This document shows, one piece after another, positions 53,897 through 63,698 of a stretch of 64,000 nucleotides of DNA. A program made the translations under genes and the position numbers. The stretch lies in contig NZ_VIGW01000001.1 in the NCBI RefSeq assembly GCF_007858435.1, forward strand, positions 372,001 to 436,000, in the 5' to 3' direction. The notes beneath the pieces are model-generated. The model was not told the DNA's origin, did not search any database, and saw only the letters and a list, made by a program, of their open reading frames with translations. Source of the DNA: Tsukamurella asaccharolytica (GTDB lineage: Bacteria > Actinomycetota > Actinomycetes > Mycobacteriales > Mycobacteriaceae). Every line of letters begins with the position of its first letter. Positions within the stretch are counted from its first letter, which is position 1.

Positions 53897-55048
53897 ATGT
53901 GGCGGACCAACTCACTGCGCGTCGCCGTCGTCGGCGCCGGCATCGGCGGGCTTGCGGTGGCCTCCGGTCTGCAGCGCGCCGGCGCCGAGGTGATCGTCCT
54001 CGAACAGGCCGCCCGCTTCCTGCCCCGCGGCTCCGGCCTCACGCTGCAGTCCAACGGTTTCACGGCGCTCCGCTCGCTCGGCCTGGAGGAACGGGTGCGG
54101 GAGGTCGTCGCCGACGGTCCGCCGTCCGTGCCGTACGGCACGCGCCGAGCGGACGGCACCCGCCTCACCGAGTTCTCGCCGTCCGTCGTCGCCGACCTGC
54201 GGGCAGTGGACCGCGCGGACCTGCACCGGGCCCTGCTCCAGGACCTGGCCCCGGACACCGTCCGCCCCGGCATCCGCGTGGAGAGCCTCAGCCGCGAGAC
54301 CCTGGACCTCGGCCCGACCGGGCTGCTCGAGGACTGGAACGTACTGGTGGGCGCCGACGGCATCCGGAGCCGGGTGCGGGGCAGCCACGCCGGCGACCCC
54401 GGGGCCGCGTACTGCGGCTACGGGGCGTGGCGCGGCATCACCGAGACCCCCGTCCCGCTGCTCGACAGCGGCGAGACCTTCGGTCGCGGCGAGCGGTTCG
54501 GCTACGTCCCCCTGCGCGACGGGCGCGTCTACTGGTTCGCGGTGCGGCCCGCGGCCGACCCCGATCCGCCCGAACCCGGGGAACTCCAGGATCGCTACGG
54601 CCACTGGCACGACCCGATCCCCGCGCTCCTGGCGGCGACCGCCCCGAGGCGCATCGGCTACCAGCCGATCGAGCGACTCGCGCACCCGCTGCGCACCTAC
54701 GCGCGGGGCCCGGCGGCACTGGTCGGGGACGCCGCGCACGCCATGCCGCCCACCCTGGGACAGGGCGCGAACCTGGCGCTGGAGGACGCGGCCGTGCTCG
54801 TCTCCCTGCTCAGGCCGATCGCGCGGGACCACGACCTGCGGGACATCCCGGCCAAGCTCGCCGCCTACGACAAGGCGCGGCGGCCCCGCACACAGTCCAT
54901 CGCACGGCAGGCGCACCTGATCGGCGCGGCGCTGCAGTGGTCCGCGCCCGCCGTGGTCCGCGGCCGCGACCTCGCGCTGCGCGCCGCCCCGAACGCCGCG
55001 ATGGACCGGGCCTTCCGCACCGCGCAGCGCTGGTCGCCGCCCGACTGA
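53897..55048 (+). CDS. FAD-dependent monooxygenase (PHBH superfamily)
   Basis: A 383-residue flavoprotein hydroxylase: GxGxxG motif VAVVGAGIGGLAVASGLQRA, the DG motif NVLVGADGIRSRVR and the GD motif ALVGDAAHAMPPTLGQGANL. These enzymes hydroxylate aromatic or polyketide rings using NAD(P)H and O2. The substrate is unknown and there is no pathway context. It is divergent from the hotdog-fold gene across a gap of about 165 bp. Start at ATG 53897 fits the leaderless-type promoter; ATG 53840 would add 19 unsupported residues. Confidence 0.93.
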   Translation: MWRTNSLRVAVVGAGIGGLAVASGLQRAGAEVIVLEQAARFLPRGSGLTLQSNGFTALRSLGLEERVREVVADGPPSVPYGTRRADGTRLTEFSPSVVADLRAVDRADLHRALLQDLAPDTVRPGIRVESLSRETLDLGPTGLLEDWNVLVGADGIRSRVRGSHAGDPGAAYCGYGAWRGITETPVPLLDSGETFGRGERFGYVPLRDGRVYWFAVRPAADPDPPEPGELQDRYGHWHDPIPALLAATAPRRIGYQPIERLAHPLRTYARGPAALVGDAAHAMPPTLGQGANLALEDAAVLVSLLRPIARDHDLRDIPAKLAAYDKARRPRTQSIARQAHLIGAALQWSAPAVVRGRDLALRAAPNAAMDRAFRTAQRWSPPD

Positions 55049-55074
55049 CGCCCGCGACGGACGCCGCCCGGGGA

Positions 55075-56919
55075 TCAGCCCAGGCGCTGCTTGAGCGCGT
55101 CCAGCTCGTCCTTGAGGCCGGTGGGCAGCTTGTCGCCGACGAACTCGAACCACTCGTCGATGGACGGCAGCTCGCCCCGCCACTCCTCGACGTTCACGGC
55201 GAGCGCCTCGGCGACGTCCTCGACCGGGGTGTCGAGGCCGGTGAGGTCCAGCTCCTCCGGGGTCGCGACGATGCCGATCGGCGTCTCCTTGCCGGCGGCG
55301 TTGCCCTCGATGCGGTCCACGATCCACTTGAGCACGCGGCTGTTCTCGCCGAATCCGGGCCACAGGAAGCGCTTGTCCTCGCCGCGGCGGAACCAGTTGA
55401 CGTAGAAGACCTCGGGCAGCTTGGACTCGTCGGCCTGCTTGCCGATGTTCAGCCAGTGATCGAAGTAGTCGCCCACGTTGTAGCCCAGGAAGGGCAGCAT
55501 CGCCATCGGGTCGCGGCGGACGGCACCCACCTTGCCCTCGGCGGCGGCGGTCTGCTCGGAGCCGACGGTGGCGCCCATGAAGACGCCGTGCTTCCAGTCG
55601 CGGGCCTGCGTGACCAGCGGCACCGTCGTCTTGCGGCGGCCGCCGAAGAGGATCGCCGAGATCGGCACGCCCTGCGGGTCGTCCCACTCGGGGGCGATCG
55701 ACGGGCACTGCGCCATCGGGGTGGTGTACCGCGAGTTCGGGTGCGCGGCGACCGTGACGACGCCGTCCTCGTTCTCGGCGGACGAGCTCTCCCAGTCGTC
55801 GCCGCGCCAGTCGGTGAGGTGCTGCGGCGCGGCCGACATGCCCTCCCACCAGACGTCGCCGTCGTCGGTCTTGGCGACGTTGGTGAAGATCGTGTTCCCC
55901 GCCTCGATGGTCTTCATCGCGTTGGGGTTCGAGTCCATCGACGTGCCGGGGGCGACGCCGAAGAAGCCGAACTCGGGGTTCACCGCGTACAGGCGGCCGT
56001 CCTTGCCGAAGCGCATCCACGCGATGTCGTCGCCGACGGTCTCGGCGCGCCACCCCGGCAGGGTGGGCTGGATCATCGCGAGGTTGGTCTTACCGCAGGC
56101 CGACGGGAACGCCGCGGCGATGTAGTAGACCTTGTCCTCCGGCGAGATGAGCTTGAGGATCAGCATGTGCTCGGCCAGCCAGCCCTCGTCGTGCGCCATG
56201 GCCGAGGCGATGCGCAGCGCGTAACACTTCTTGCCCAGCAGCGCGTTGCCGCCGTACCCCGAGCCGTACGACCAGATCTCGCGGGTCTCGGGGAAGTGGG
56301 TGATGTACTTGGTATCGCTGCAGGGCCACGGCACGTCGGCCTCGCCCGGCGCGAGCGGCTTGCCCACGGAGTGGATGGCCTTGACGAAGAAGCCGTCGTC
56401 GCCCAGCTTCTCCAGCACCGCGGTGCCCATGCGGGTCATGATCTTCATCGAGACCACGACGTACGGGCTGTCGGTGAGCTCGACGCCGAGCTTCGGGTCG
56501 TCGGCGCCCAGCGGGCCCATGCAGAAGGGCACCACGTACATGGTGCGGCCCTGCATCGAGCCGCGGTAGAGATCGGTCATCGTCGCGCGCATCTCGGCGG
56601 GACGGACCCAGTTGTTCGTCGGGCCCGCGCCCTCCTTGGTCTCCGAACAGATGTACGTGCGGGACTCCACGCGCGCCACGTCCGCCGGGTCCGAGAGGGC
56701 GAGGAAGGAATTGGGCTTCTTCTTCTCGTTCAGCTTGGTGAACGTGCCCGCGGCGACCATCTCCGAGGTCAGGCGATCCCACTCCGCGTCTGTGCCGTCG
56801 GCCCACACCACACGGTCGGGCTGCGTGAGCTCGGCGACCTCGCGCACCCACTCGACGAGCTGTGCGTGCTTCGTGGGGACCGCATCCCCGTCGAGGCCGG
56901 GAATCGTGGCTGACGTCAT
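55075..56919 (-). CDS. pckG: Phosphoenolpyruvate carboxykinase (GTP)
   Basis: A 614-residue PEPCK of the GTP type: [13 protein letters not shown] (P-loop with the reactive cysteine), [25 protein letters not shown] and [14 protein letters not shown]. It makes PEP from oxaloacetate for gluconeogenesis and anaplerosis. ATG 56919 ([11 protein letters not shown]) agrees with the M. tuberculosis Rv0211 N-terminus; upstream ATGs at 56934 and 56925 are also in frame. GGAG lies 9 bases upstream. Confidence 0.97.
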   Translation of the reverse strand: MTSATIPGLDGDAVPTKHAQLVEWVREVAELTQPDRVVWADGTDAEWDRLTSEMVAAGTFTKLNEKKKPNSFLALSDPADVARVESRTYICSETKEGAGPTNNWVRPAEMRATMTDLYRGSMQGRTMYVVPFCMGPLGADDPKLGVELTDSPYVVVSMKIMTRMGTAVLEKLGDDGFFVKAIHSVGKPLAPGEADVPWPCSDTKYITHFPETREIWSYGSGYGGNALLGKKCYALRIASAMAHDEGWLAEHMLILKLISPEDKVYYIAAAFPSACGKTNLAMIQPTLPGWRAETVGDDIAWMRFGKDGRLYAVNPEFGFFGVAPGTSMDSNPNAMKTIEAGNTIFTNVAKTDDGDVWWEGMSAAPQHLTDWRGDDWESSSAENEDGVVTVAAHPNSRYTTPMAQCPSIAPEWDDPQGVPISAILFGGRRKTTVPLVTQARDWKHGVFMGATVGSEQTAAAEGKVGAVRRDPMAMLPFLGYNVGDYFDHWLNIGKQADESKLPEVFYVNWFRRGEDKRFLWPGFGENSRVLKWIVDRIEGNAAGKETPIGIVATPEELDLTGLDTPVEDVAEALAVNVEEWRGELPSIDEWFEFVGDKLPTGLKDELDALKQRLG

Positions 56920-57026
56920 AAGTGTCATCTCCAAAGTCGCATACGAACCTTTGAACCAGTGTCACACATCGGGCAAGGTCACAGAACCGAGGGTGACGTG
57001 CGGCGTCTCACGCCGCCCGAATCGGC

Positions 57027-57290
57027 TCACGCGAGGTCGCCTCTGTCCAGGAGTCGCCACCGCCCGCCGACGAACCGCCACGTCTCGAAGGTCCCGTTCG
57101 GGCGCACGCGGTGGTAGACGTCGGCCACGCCGTCGGCGTCCAGGTCCGTGAACACGGCGGTGCCCTGCGCGTCGGTCAGGGTGCCCGTGTCCACCAGGCC
57201 GTCGCCGTCCGTGTCCAGGGCGTGCACGTCGTACCAGCCGTCCTCGGCGTGCACCCAGAGGCCGCCGGGCGAGGGCTCGACCGCGGGCAC
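57027..57290 (-). CDS. C-terminal fragment with Ca-loop-like repeats (probably continuation of the upstream gene)
   Basis: A frame reading HAEDGWYDVHALDTDGDG, VDTGTLTDAQGTAVFTDLDA, DGVADVYHRVRPNGTFETWR, with DxDGDG loops of the kind seen in EF-hand/dockerin-like or DUF6802-type domains. The GTG at 57290 has no ribosome-binding site and the frame is open upstream (AEPPAGLFDGAVPA), so this is more likely the 3' part of the TM-helix gene after a -1 frameshift near 57320 than a separate gene. Confidence 0.6.
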   Translation of the reverse strand: MPAVEPSPGGLWVHAEDGWYDVHALDTDGDGLVDTGTLTDAQGTAVFTDLDADGVADVYHRVRPNGTFETWRFVGGRWRLLDRGDLA

Positions 57291-58327
57291 GGCACCGTCG
57301 AACAGTCCTGCGGGTGGCTCGGCGCGCTGTGCTGCGGCGCCCGTCCCCCGTACTGGTACTGGGCGGGCTGATGCTGGCCCGCCGGCTGGGCGGGTTGTCC
57401 GACGGTCGGCGGCTGGCCACCCTGGGCGGCGAACTGCGGTCCGGTGCCCGGTGCGGGCTGCGTGTGTTGCGCCGCGAGCGGTGCGGCCTGCGTGTGCTGT
57501 GCCGCGAGGGGTGCCTGCGGCGGAAGCGGCGGGTATCCCTGGCCCTGCTGAGCGCCCGGGGCCGTCGCCTGCTCCCCCACTGCCGGGTCCGGGCGCTGTG
57601 CCCGACTGTGCCGCGCGGTCTCCTTCGCCGCGGCCTCGCGCTCAGCCCGCCGGGCGGGGATCTCGGCCTCGAGCTTGCTCAGCCAGCCGTCCCAACGCTG
57701 CTGCATGGGCTTCACCAGGCCACCTCCGACGCCCACGACGATGACGCCGCCCACGGTGGCGAGCACTGCCACGAGGACGGGCGTGGTGACGGTCGTGGCG
57801 ACGCCGATCTGGTTGAGGGCGGCGATGATCCCCGCACCCCAGATGAACAGCGAGGCGATGGTGGCGAGCAGTGGGCCGTAGGAGGCGCTGCCGAGCGCCC
57901 CACCGACGATGTCTTTCACGGCCTTCGCGATCGCCGCGGCGATCACGATGATCAGGATCGCGACGAACAGCTTCGGCAGCCACGCGACGAACCGCGACAA
58001 CAGGTCCCCGATCGGATTGGGGCCGAAGACGCCGATCGCGAGCTGCAGCGTGATGAGCAGAATCGCGTAGTAGACGACCTTGGCGAGCAGGGTCGATGCG
58101 TCGTAGTCGCTCTTGGCGAGCACGCCCTGCAGACCGCTGCGTTCGGCGAGCCGGTCGAAGCCCACCTTGGCGAGGATCTTGGCGATGACCTTCGACAGGA
58201 TCTTCGCAACGATCCAGCCGATGATCAGGATCACCAGGAAGGCGGCCAGCTTAGGAACGAAGGTCGCGACGGAGCTCCACGCGTCGGAGAGCCCCGCCCC
58301 GTAGTCGATAGCGAGTTGGGACGTCAT
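57176..58327 (-). CDS. Conserved TM-helix (mechanosensitive-channel-like) membrane protein, 3' end probably frameshifted
   Basis: As read, 383 residues: four to five hydrophobic helices in the first 200 residues (FVPKLAAFLVILIIGWIVAK, LAKVVYYAILLITLQLAIGV, FVAILIIVIAAAIAKAVKDI, VLVAVLATVGGVIVVGVGG), the TM_helix-repeat pattern related to MscS-type proteins, then a coiled segment and a Pro/Gln-rich tail. The last 40 or so residues are Cys- and Thr-rich (DCSTVPCPRSSPRPAASGC) and look like the wrong frame of a DTDGDG domain. One missing base near 57320 would join the two. The 5' UTR has a GC-rich hairpin and GAGAGGTGA ribosome-binding site. Confidence 0.82.
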   Translation of the reverse strand: MTSQLAIDYGAGLSDAWSSVATFVPKLAAFLVILIIGWIVAKILSKVIAKILAKVGFDRLAERSGLQGVLAKSDYDASTLLAKVVYYAILLITLQLAIGVFGPNPIGDLLSRFVAWLPKLFVAILIIVIAAAIAKAVKDIVGGALGSASYGPLLATIASLFIWGAGIIAALNQIGVATTVTTPVLVAVLATVGGVIVVGVGGGLVKPMQQRWDGWLSKLEAEIPARRAEREAAAKETARHSRAQRPDPAVGEQATAPGAQQGQGYPPLPPQAPLAAQHTQAAPLAAQHTQPAPGTGPQFAAQGGQPPTVGQPAQPAGQHQPAQYQYGGRAPQHSAPSHPQDCSTVPCPRSSPRPAASGCTPRTAGTTCTPWTRTATAWWTRAP

Positions 58328-58543
58328 CGTTCACCTCTCGATCAGCGATCCCCGGCGCGCGGAGGGCGCGCAGGGCATCTACGGGAAGAAAAGGGGACCC
58401 GCCGGTTACTGGACACCGCACCCTGAGGTCAACACTAGGCACTTCGCGGGCGGTTCTCTCGTCAACACCCCAAGTCCCGCGACGACAAATCGTATTCACG
58501 ACTTTTCGCCCGAGCAGATCGGGACCGTGCCGTCGGGGGCGCG

Positions 58544-59692
58544 TCACCCCGTCAGTCGCCACAGGGCACCATCGCGCCGCACGAGTCCCTTCGTCTCGAG
58601 CAGGGCGAGCTGCCCCATCACGGCGCGGGCGGGTAGGCCTGCGATCACGGCGATCTCCGAGACGGGGAGGGCCGACCTCGCCGGGAGGGCGCCGTGCACC
58701 CGGAGCGCGGGCCCGGAGAGCCCGTCTGTGGGGCGCACGGGCACCTCGAGTTCGCGCGCGAGCTCGCCGATCCGGCCCACCTCTTCGATCACCTCGGCGG
58801 TCCGGGTGACGAGGACCGCCCCCTCACGGATCAGCTGGTGGCAGGTCACCGAGGTCGCCGCAGTGACGGGTCCGGGAACCGCGCACACGGGTATTCCGCG
58901 ACGCCGCGCCCACGTCGCCGTGTTCTTGGTCCCGGACCGGAATCCCGCCTCCACCACGACGACACCGCCCGTCGCGGTGCCCACGATCCGGTTGCGGTTG
59001 AGGAAGCGGTGCCGCGCGGGTACGCCGCCCGGCGGATACTCGGAGACGAGCAGGCCCGCGTCGGCGATCCGCCGGAAGAGTCCGGCGTGCCCCGCGGGAT
59101 ACGGCCGGTCCAGGCCGCCCGCGACGAAGGCCACCGTCGGCCCCTCCGCGGTGAGCGCCGCGCGGTGGGCGGCGCCGTCGATCCCGTACGCGCCGCCGCT
59201 GACGATCGTGAATCCCTCCGTGGCGAGCTCGGCCGCGAAGTCGTCGGTCACGCGCTCGCCGTAACTCGACGGTGCGCGGGTCCCCACCATCGCCACCGAC
59301 CGCTCCAGCAGCTCGTCGAGTCGCCCCTTCCCGACCACCCAGAGCGCCACCGGACGCAGCTCGCGGACCTCGTCCTCGTGGTCGGTCTCCTCCGAGGGCA
59401 GGCGCTCGGCGAGCCGCCCCAGCGCCTGCCGCGGCCACTCCTCGTCGTCCGGCGTCACCAGTCGGCCGCCGAGGTGCGCGATGTGATGGAGATCGGCGTC
59501 GGAGCGATCCTCTCCCGCCCGCCCGACGGTGCCGTCGGCCACGTCCTCGAAGCCGTCCGGGAACTCCTGCCGGCGCACCATGTCCGCCGCCGCGGCGGGC
59601 CCGACCTCCTCGACGAGGGCGATCAGCGGACCGCAGGGTGGCTCCGCGACCCGGCTCAAGAAGGCCCACGCGCGCCTCACGTCGTCAGTCAT
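58544..59692 (-). CDS. dprA: DNA-processing protein DprA
   Basis: A 382-residue DprA/Smf protein: Rossmann-like core with VAMVGTRAPSSYGERVTDDF, SGGAYGIDGAAHRAAL, GGLDRPYPAGHAGLF, SEYPPGGVPARHRFLNRNRI and PGPVTAATSVTCHQLI; C-terminal winged helix (LPVSEIAVIAGLPARAV). It loads RecA on incoming single-stranded DNA. ATG 59692 is chosen for AAGGAG 5 bases upstream; GTG 59698, overlapping the comM stop, is an alternative. Order dprA-comM-yraN matches Rv2896c-Rv2898c. Confidence 0.95.
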   Translation of the reverse strand: MTDDVRRAWAFLSRVAEPPCGPLIALVEEVGPAAAADMVRRQEFPDGFEDVADGTVGRAGEDRSDADLHHIAHLGGRLVTPDDEEWPRQALGRLAERLPSEETDHEDEVRELRPVALWVVGKGRLDELLERSVAMVGTRAPSSYGERVTDDFAAELATEGFTIVSGGAYGIDGAAHRAALTAEGPTVAFVAGGLDRPYPAGHAGLFRRIADAGLLVSEYPPGGVPARHRFLNRNRIVGTATGGVVVVEAGFRSGTKNTATWARRRGIPVCAVPGPVTAATSVTCHQLIREGAVLVTRTAEVIEEVGRIGELARELEVPVRPTDGLSGPALRVHGALPARSALPVSEIAVIAGLPARAVMGQLALLETKGLVRRDGALWRLTG

Positions 59693-59694
59693 CG

Positions 59695-61209
59695 TCACTC
59701 CTTGTCCCGGAACTGCAGCGCCTGAATCACTTCGTCCTCGCCCGGCTTGTCCAGGCCGAGCAGGTCGGCGAGGGTCCACGACAGCCGCAGGCACCGGTCG
59801 GCGCCGCGCGCCGTGATCGTCCCGGCCCGCAGGTACAGCTCGAGCGGGCGGAGCGCCTTCGCCGAGAGCCGGAACCGTCGGCGCAGCACCACGCCGGGCA
59901 CCTCCGAATTCGTCAGCCATCCCTCGGCGCCCCACCGGGCCGCCGCGGCCTCCCGGGCTCCCCGTACCCGGTCGCGCACGGTCGCACTGGATTCCTCCCC
60001 GCCGCCGTCCTCGTGCAGCGCCCCGGTTCCGGGCGGCTCCATGCGTACCCACAGGTCCACCCGGTCGAGCAGCGGACCGGACAGGCGGCCGAGGTAGCGA
60101 CGACGGACCGTCGCCGTGCAGGTGCAGTCCTGATTCCGGGCGGGCGCGCACGGGCACGGGTTCGCGGCCATGACGAGCAGGAACCGCGACGGGTACTTCA
60201 CCACGCCGTCGCGGCGCGCGAGCCGGATCTGCCCCTCCTCCAGCGGCGTCCGCAGCGCCTCCAGCGATCGCGGGCCCATCTCGGCGCACTCGTCGAGGAA
60301 GAGCACACCGCGGTGCGCGAGCGAGACGGCGCCGGGGCGGGCGAGGCCGGTGCCACCGCCGACGAGCGCGCTCACCGACGAGGTCTGGTGCGGCGCGACG
60401 AACGGCGGCACGGTGATGAGCGGCCGGTCGGGCCGCAGGTTTCCGGCGATGGAGTGGATCGCGCTCACCTCCAGGGCCTCGCGCCGCCCGAGCGCCGGCA
60501 TGATCCCCGGCAGGCGGGACGCCAGCATGGTCTTCCCGATGCCCGGCGGCCCGGTCATCATGATGTGGTGCGCCCCGGCCGCGGCCACCTCGAGGGCGTA
60601 CTTCGCCTCCGGCTGGCCCACCACGTCCGCCAGGTCCGCCACCGTCGGGTCGACGTCCTCCGCGATCAGCGGCCCGGGCGTCGCCAGCGTCCCCTCCCCC
60701 GCGAGCCAGGCCACGACGTCCGCCAGGTGCGCGGCGCCGAGCACCTCGATGCCGTCCACAAGGCCCGCCTCGCCGAGGTTTGCGAGCGGTACCACCGCGC
60801 GGGTGAAGCCGGACTCCTTCGCGGCCAGGACGGCCGGCAGCACGCCGCGCACGCCGCGGACGCGGCCGTCGAGCGCCAGCTCGCCGAGTAGGACCGCGCC
60901 GTCGACCCGACCGACGGCCACGCGTTCCGCGGCGAGGAGGATCGCGATCGCCAGGGGAAGGTCGTAGACCGAGCCCACTTTCGGCAACGTCGCGGGCGAG
61001 AGCGCCACGGTGACCCGGGTGTCGGGGAACCTGATCCCGATGTTGACGATGGCCGCACGGATCCGGTCGCGGGACTCCTTGAGCACCGTGTCCGGCAGGC
61101 CCACGAGGTGCACCGCCGGCAGCCCCGGGCCGATGCAGCCCTCGATCTCGACCACGGCGCCGTCGACCCCCGTGATCGCCACCGAGTGCACCTTGCTCAA
61201 CGCGGACAT
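59695..61209 (-). CDS. YifB/ComM-family AAA+ ATPase (Mg-chelatase-like)
   Basis: A 504-residue protein: an N-terminal Lon-like domain (VHLVGLPDTVLKESRDRIRA, ALSPATLPKVGSVYDLPLAI), then a Mg-chelatase-type AAA+ domain with Walker A GPPGIGKTM, Walker B VLFLDECAEM, and NPCPCAPARNQDC, LDRVDLWVRM. ComM is a branch-migration helicase in natural transformation. The start shares one base with the yraN stop (TGATG). It is co-oriented with dprA, suggesting that recombination of incoming DNA is conserved. Confidence 0.95.
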   Translation of the reverse strand: MSALSKVHSVAITGVDGAVVEIEGCIGPGLPAVHLVGLPDTVLKESRDRIRAAIVNIGIRFPDTRVTVALSPATLPKVGSVYDLPLAIAILLAAERVAVGRVDGAVLLGELALDGRVRGVRGVLPAVLAAKESGFTRAVVPLANLGEAGLVDGIEVLGAAHLADVVAWLAGEGTLATPGPLIAEDVDPTVADLADVVGQPEAKYALEVAAAGAHHIMMTGPPGIGKTMLASRLPGIMPALGRREALEVSAIHSIAGNLRPDRPLITVPPFVAPHQTSSVSALVGGGTGLARPGAVSLAHRGVLFLDECAEMGPRSLEALRTPLEEGQIRLARRDGVVKYPSRFLLVMAANPCPCAPARNQDCTCTATVRRRYLGRLSGPLLDRVDLWVRMEPPGTGALHEDGGGEESSATVRDRVRGAREAAAARWGAEGWLTNSEVPGVVLRRRFRLSAKALRPLELYLRAGTITARGADRCLRLSWTLADLLGLDKPGEDEVIQALQFRDKE

Positions 61210-61577
61210 CACGCCACCCCGGCCCGGTACTCGAGCGTGACCGGACCACCGGGCGGCGTGAAGACCGACGCCACGTCGATCCGGACCTGCGCGAACGCGC
61301 CCTCGGTCTCGGCGAGCCAGCGCGACGTGAGAGCCCGCAGCTGCGCCACCTTGCGCGGCGTCACCGCGTCGAATCCCGTGCCGAAGGCGGTCCCCGACCG
61401 CGTCTTCACCTCGACGATCGCGAGCAGTCCGTCCGGCGCGCGGGCGATCACATCGAGCTCGCCGCGCAATCCCCCGCCCGAGTACCGCCAGTTCCGCGCG
61501 ACCACCGTCCACCCGCGAGCGACCAGGAAGTCGCACACCACGTCTTCGCCGGCGCGCCCCGTTTCGTTGTTCCCCAT
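61209..61577 (-). CDS. YraN-family (UPF0102) nuclease-like protein
   Basis: A 122-residue protein with the restriction-endonuclease-like core: GRAGEDVVCDFLVARGW, RNWRYSGGGLRGELDVIAR and IVEVKTRSG (E-x-K). Family members are predicted Holliday-junction or structure-specific nucleases. ATG 61577 is chosen; GTG 61604 adds nine residues. The 163 bp upstream (61578-61740) hold no recognisable gene; TATGTACGCAAAGTTGTGG at 61645 may be promoter sequence. Confidence 0.9.
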   Translation of the reverse strand: MGNNETGRAGEDVVCDFLVARGWTVVARNWRYSGGGLRGELDVIARAPDGLLAIVEVKTRSGTAFGTGFDAVTPRKVAQLRALTSRWLAETEGAFAQVRIDVASVFTPPGGPVTLEYRAGVA

Positions 61578-61740
61578 GGACCGATCGTGCCGCCGACCGA
61601 CCACAGGTATCGCCCGCGATGGCGGTGCCTGTGGAGAGAAAACGTTATGTACGCAAAGTTGTGGAGAACGGGCCCTGCCGGGCGGAGATTGTCAGTCGAT
61701 CCGCTGCGCGATCGGCGCCACGATCGGCGCTACGCGGCCG

Positions 61741-62046
61741 TCACTCCGGGAGTCGCAGCTCCGGCTTATCGAGCTCCTCGATGTTCACGTCCTTGAACGT
61801 GACGACGCGCGCCTGCTTGAGGAAGCGGGCCGGCCGGTACATGTCCCACACCCAGGCGTCGGTCATCCGCACCTCGAAGTAGACCTCGCCGTCCGCGTTC
61901 CGCGGGATCAGGTCGACCCCGTTGGCGAGGTAGAAGCGGCGCTCCGTCTCCACCACGTAGGTGAACTGGCTCAGCACGTCCTTGTACTCGCGGTACATGG
62001 AGAGCTCCATCGCGGTCTCGTACTTCTCGAGATCCTCTGCGCTCAC
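61741..62046 (-). CDS. DUF2469 protein, Rv2901c-like
   Basis: A 101-residue cytosolic protein nearly identical in pattern to M. tuberculosis Rv2901c (101 residues): SAEDLEKYETAMELSMYREY, DVLSQFTYVVETERRFYLAN, DAWVWDMYRPARFLKQARVV, FKDVNIEELDKPEL. GTG 62046 is chosen because it gives exactly that length and GGAGG lies 5-6 bases upstream; ATG 62070 would add eight acidic residues. The function is unknown; it is always beside rnhB. Confidence 0.94.
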   Translation of the reverse strand: MSAEDLEKYETAMELSMYREYKDVLSQFTYVVETERRFYLANGVDLIPRNADGEVYFEVRMTDAWVWDMYRPARFLKQARVVTFKDVNIEELDKPELRLPE

Positions 62047-62089
62047 GTCGTCCTCCTCACCCGATGTCATCAGTGGTAACCGCTCCAGA

Positions 62090-62773
62090 TTACCGCGCCG
62101 CCGCCGGGTTCCCCGACGACGCGGCCAGCGCGGCCCGCACGTTCTGGTATCGCATGCGGTGCTGGGCGCTCGGCCCCAGTTCCCCCAGCGCGGTCATGTG
62201 CACCGCCGTCGAGTAGCCCTTGTGCACCGCGAAGCCGTAACCGGGGAAGTCGTCCTCCAGTTCCGTCATCACGCGATCGCGCGTCACCTTCGCCAGCACA
62301 CTGGCCGCGGCGATGCACGACGCGGAGGCGTCTCCGCCGATCACCGGCAGCGACGGGACGCCCAGCCCTGGCACGGTGAAACCGTCGATGAGAACGTACC
62401 CCGGTCGCACCTGCAGGCCCGCGACCGCGCGCCGCATCCCCATGATGTTGGCGACGTGCACGCCGATCCGATCGATCTCCGGGGCCGGGATCGACACCAC
62501 GGACCAGCTCACCGCGTGCTGCAGGATCACCGGGTACAACTGCTCCCGCGCGTTCTCCGTGAGCTTCTTCGAATCGTCGAGCCGGGCAAGAGCCGGCGGG
62601 ATCCGGGCCGGAAGGATGCACGCCGCCACCGTCATCGGTCCCGCGCACGCCCCACGCCCGGCCTCGTCGATCCCGGCGACGGGTCCGAGTCCCGCACGCA
62701 CCAGCACGGTCTCCAACGTGCCCAAGCCGGACGACGACCGCACCACCGGCCGTGGCGGCCACCGGTCGCGCAT
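62090..62773 (-). CDS. rnhB: Ribonuclease HII
   Basis: A 227-residue RNase HII with [14 protein letters not shown] (Asp36, Glu37), [26 protein letters not shown] (third acidic residue) and [35 protein letters not shown]. It cuts RNA embedded in DNA, including single ribonucleotides. It lies 6 bp downstream of lepB and 43 bp upstream of the DUF2469 gene. Confidence 0.96.
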   Translation of the reverse strand: MRDRWPPRPVVRSSSGLGTLETVLVRAGLGPVAGIDEAGRGACAGPMTVAACILPARIPPALARLDDSKKLTENAREQLYPVILQHAVSWSVVSIPAPEIDRIGVHVANIMGMRRAVAGLQVRPGYVLIDGFTVPGLGVPSLPVIGGDASASCIAAASVLAKVTRDRVMTELEDDFPGYGFAVHKGYSTAVHMTALGELGPSAQHRMRYQNVRAALAASSGNPAAAR

Positions 62774-62779
62774 GCGCCC

Positions 62780-63631
62780 CTAGCCCTGCTGCGGGTTGAT
62801 CGAAGCCACCGTCTGCCAACGGCTGAACGGGTAGATGATTGCGACGACCTTGCCGCGGATGTCGGCCTTGGGGATCGTGCCCTGCAGCTCGTCCCCGATG
62901 TGGAAGCGCGAGTCGCGCGACATCGTGCGGTTGTCACCCATCGCGAAGACGTTCCCGTCGGGGATGGTGATCGGCCCGAAGGGCAGTCCCCAGCAGGCAT
63001 CCTGTTCGGCCTGCTGCTTCGCGGCGTCGGCGAGGTAGGGCTCGACGAGCTTCTTGCCGTTGACCGTCACGCCCGTCTCGGGGCGACACTGGATGCTCTG
63101 GCCGCCGACCGCGATCACCCGCTTGACCAGGTCGTTCTCGTTCGGCGGCTGCAGGCCCACGTAGGACAGCGCCTCCTGGAAGCCGCGGACCACCGTGTTG
63201 TCCGAGCGCACCGGAATCACGGGCTCGAGGCCCCAGGACTCAGTGGGCGCCCGGAAGACGACCACGTCGCCCGGCTTCGGGTCGCCGGTGAAGTAACTGA
63301 TCTTCTGAGTGACGATCCGGTCCCCGGTGCAGCCCTCGCAGCCGATCAGCGTCGGCTCCATCGACTCGGACGGCACGTACCACTGGCGGCCGACGAAGGT
63401 CTGCAGGCAGAAGCTCAGAACCAGCGCGACCAGCACGATCGCACCCACCTCGAGCGGCCAGTTCGTCTTCTTCTTCTTCTTCTTCTCGCCGGACGACCGC
63501 CGCCCCTTCCGGGTGTTCGCGTCGTCCGTGCCGCTCCCCTCGCCCGACGGTGCCGGCGCGGCGTGGCGACCGCCCGTGCGCGGGGAATCGCTGGGCTCGG
63601 GGGTCTCCGGGGAGTTCGTCTGATCGGGCAC
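62780..63631 (-). CDS. lepB: Signal peptidase I
   Basis: A 283-residue S26 peptidase. A Pro/Ser-rich cytoplasmic tail and a KKKKKK stretch (50-55) precede one helix (about 60-80, VGAIVLVALVLSFCLQTFV). Catalytic Ser90 in VPSESMEPTL and Lys170 in LVKRVIAVGG; later box MGDNRTMSRDSRF. It removes Sec/Tat signal peptides outside the membrane. GTG 63631 follows TAGTGT-N6, a leaderless arrangement. Confidence 0.96.
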   Translation of the reverse strand: MPDQTNSPETPEPSDSPRTGGRHAAPAPSGEGSGTDDANTRKGRRSSGEKKKKKKTNWPLEVGAIVLVALVLSFCLQTFVGRQWYVPSESMEPTLIGCEGCTGDRIVTQKISYFTGDPKPGDVVVFRAPTESWGLEPVIPVRSDNTVVRGFQEALSYVGLQPPNENDLVKRVIAVGGQSIQCRPETGVTVNGKKLVEPYLADAAKQQAEQDACWGLPFGPITIPDGNVFAMGDNRTMSRDSRFHIGDELQGTIPKADIRGKVVAIIYPFSRWQTVASINPQQG

Positions 63632-63637
63632 GGGTAC

Positions 63638-63643
63638 ACACTA
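63638..63643 (-). promoter_or_regulatory. -10 element of the lepB transcript
   Basis: Minus-strand TAGTGT, 6 bases before GTG 63631; probably leaderless. Confidence 0.45.
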
Positions 63644-63698
63644 CCGAGCGGGCGCAGCGACGATCTCAACACCGAGCCGGTGGGCGAGCCGGTCGCAG

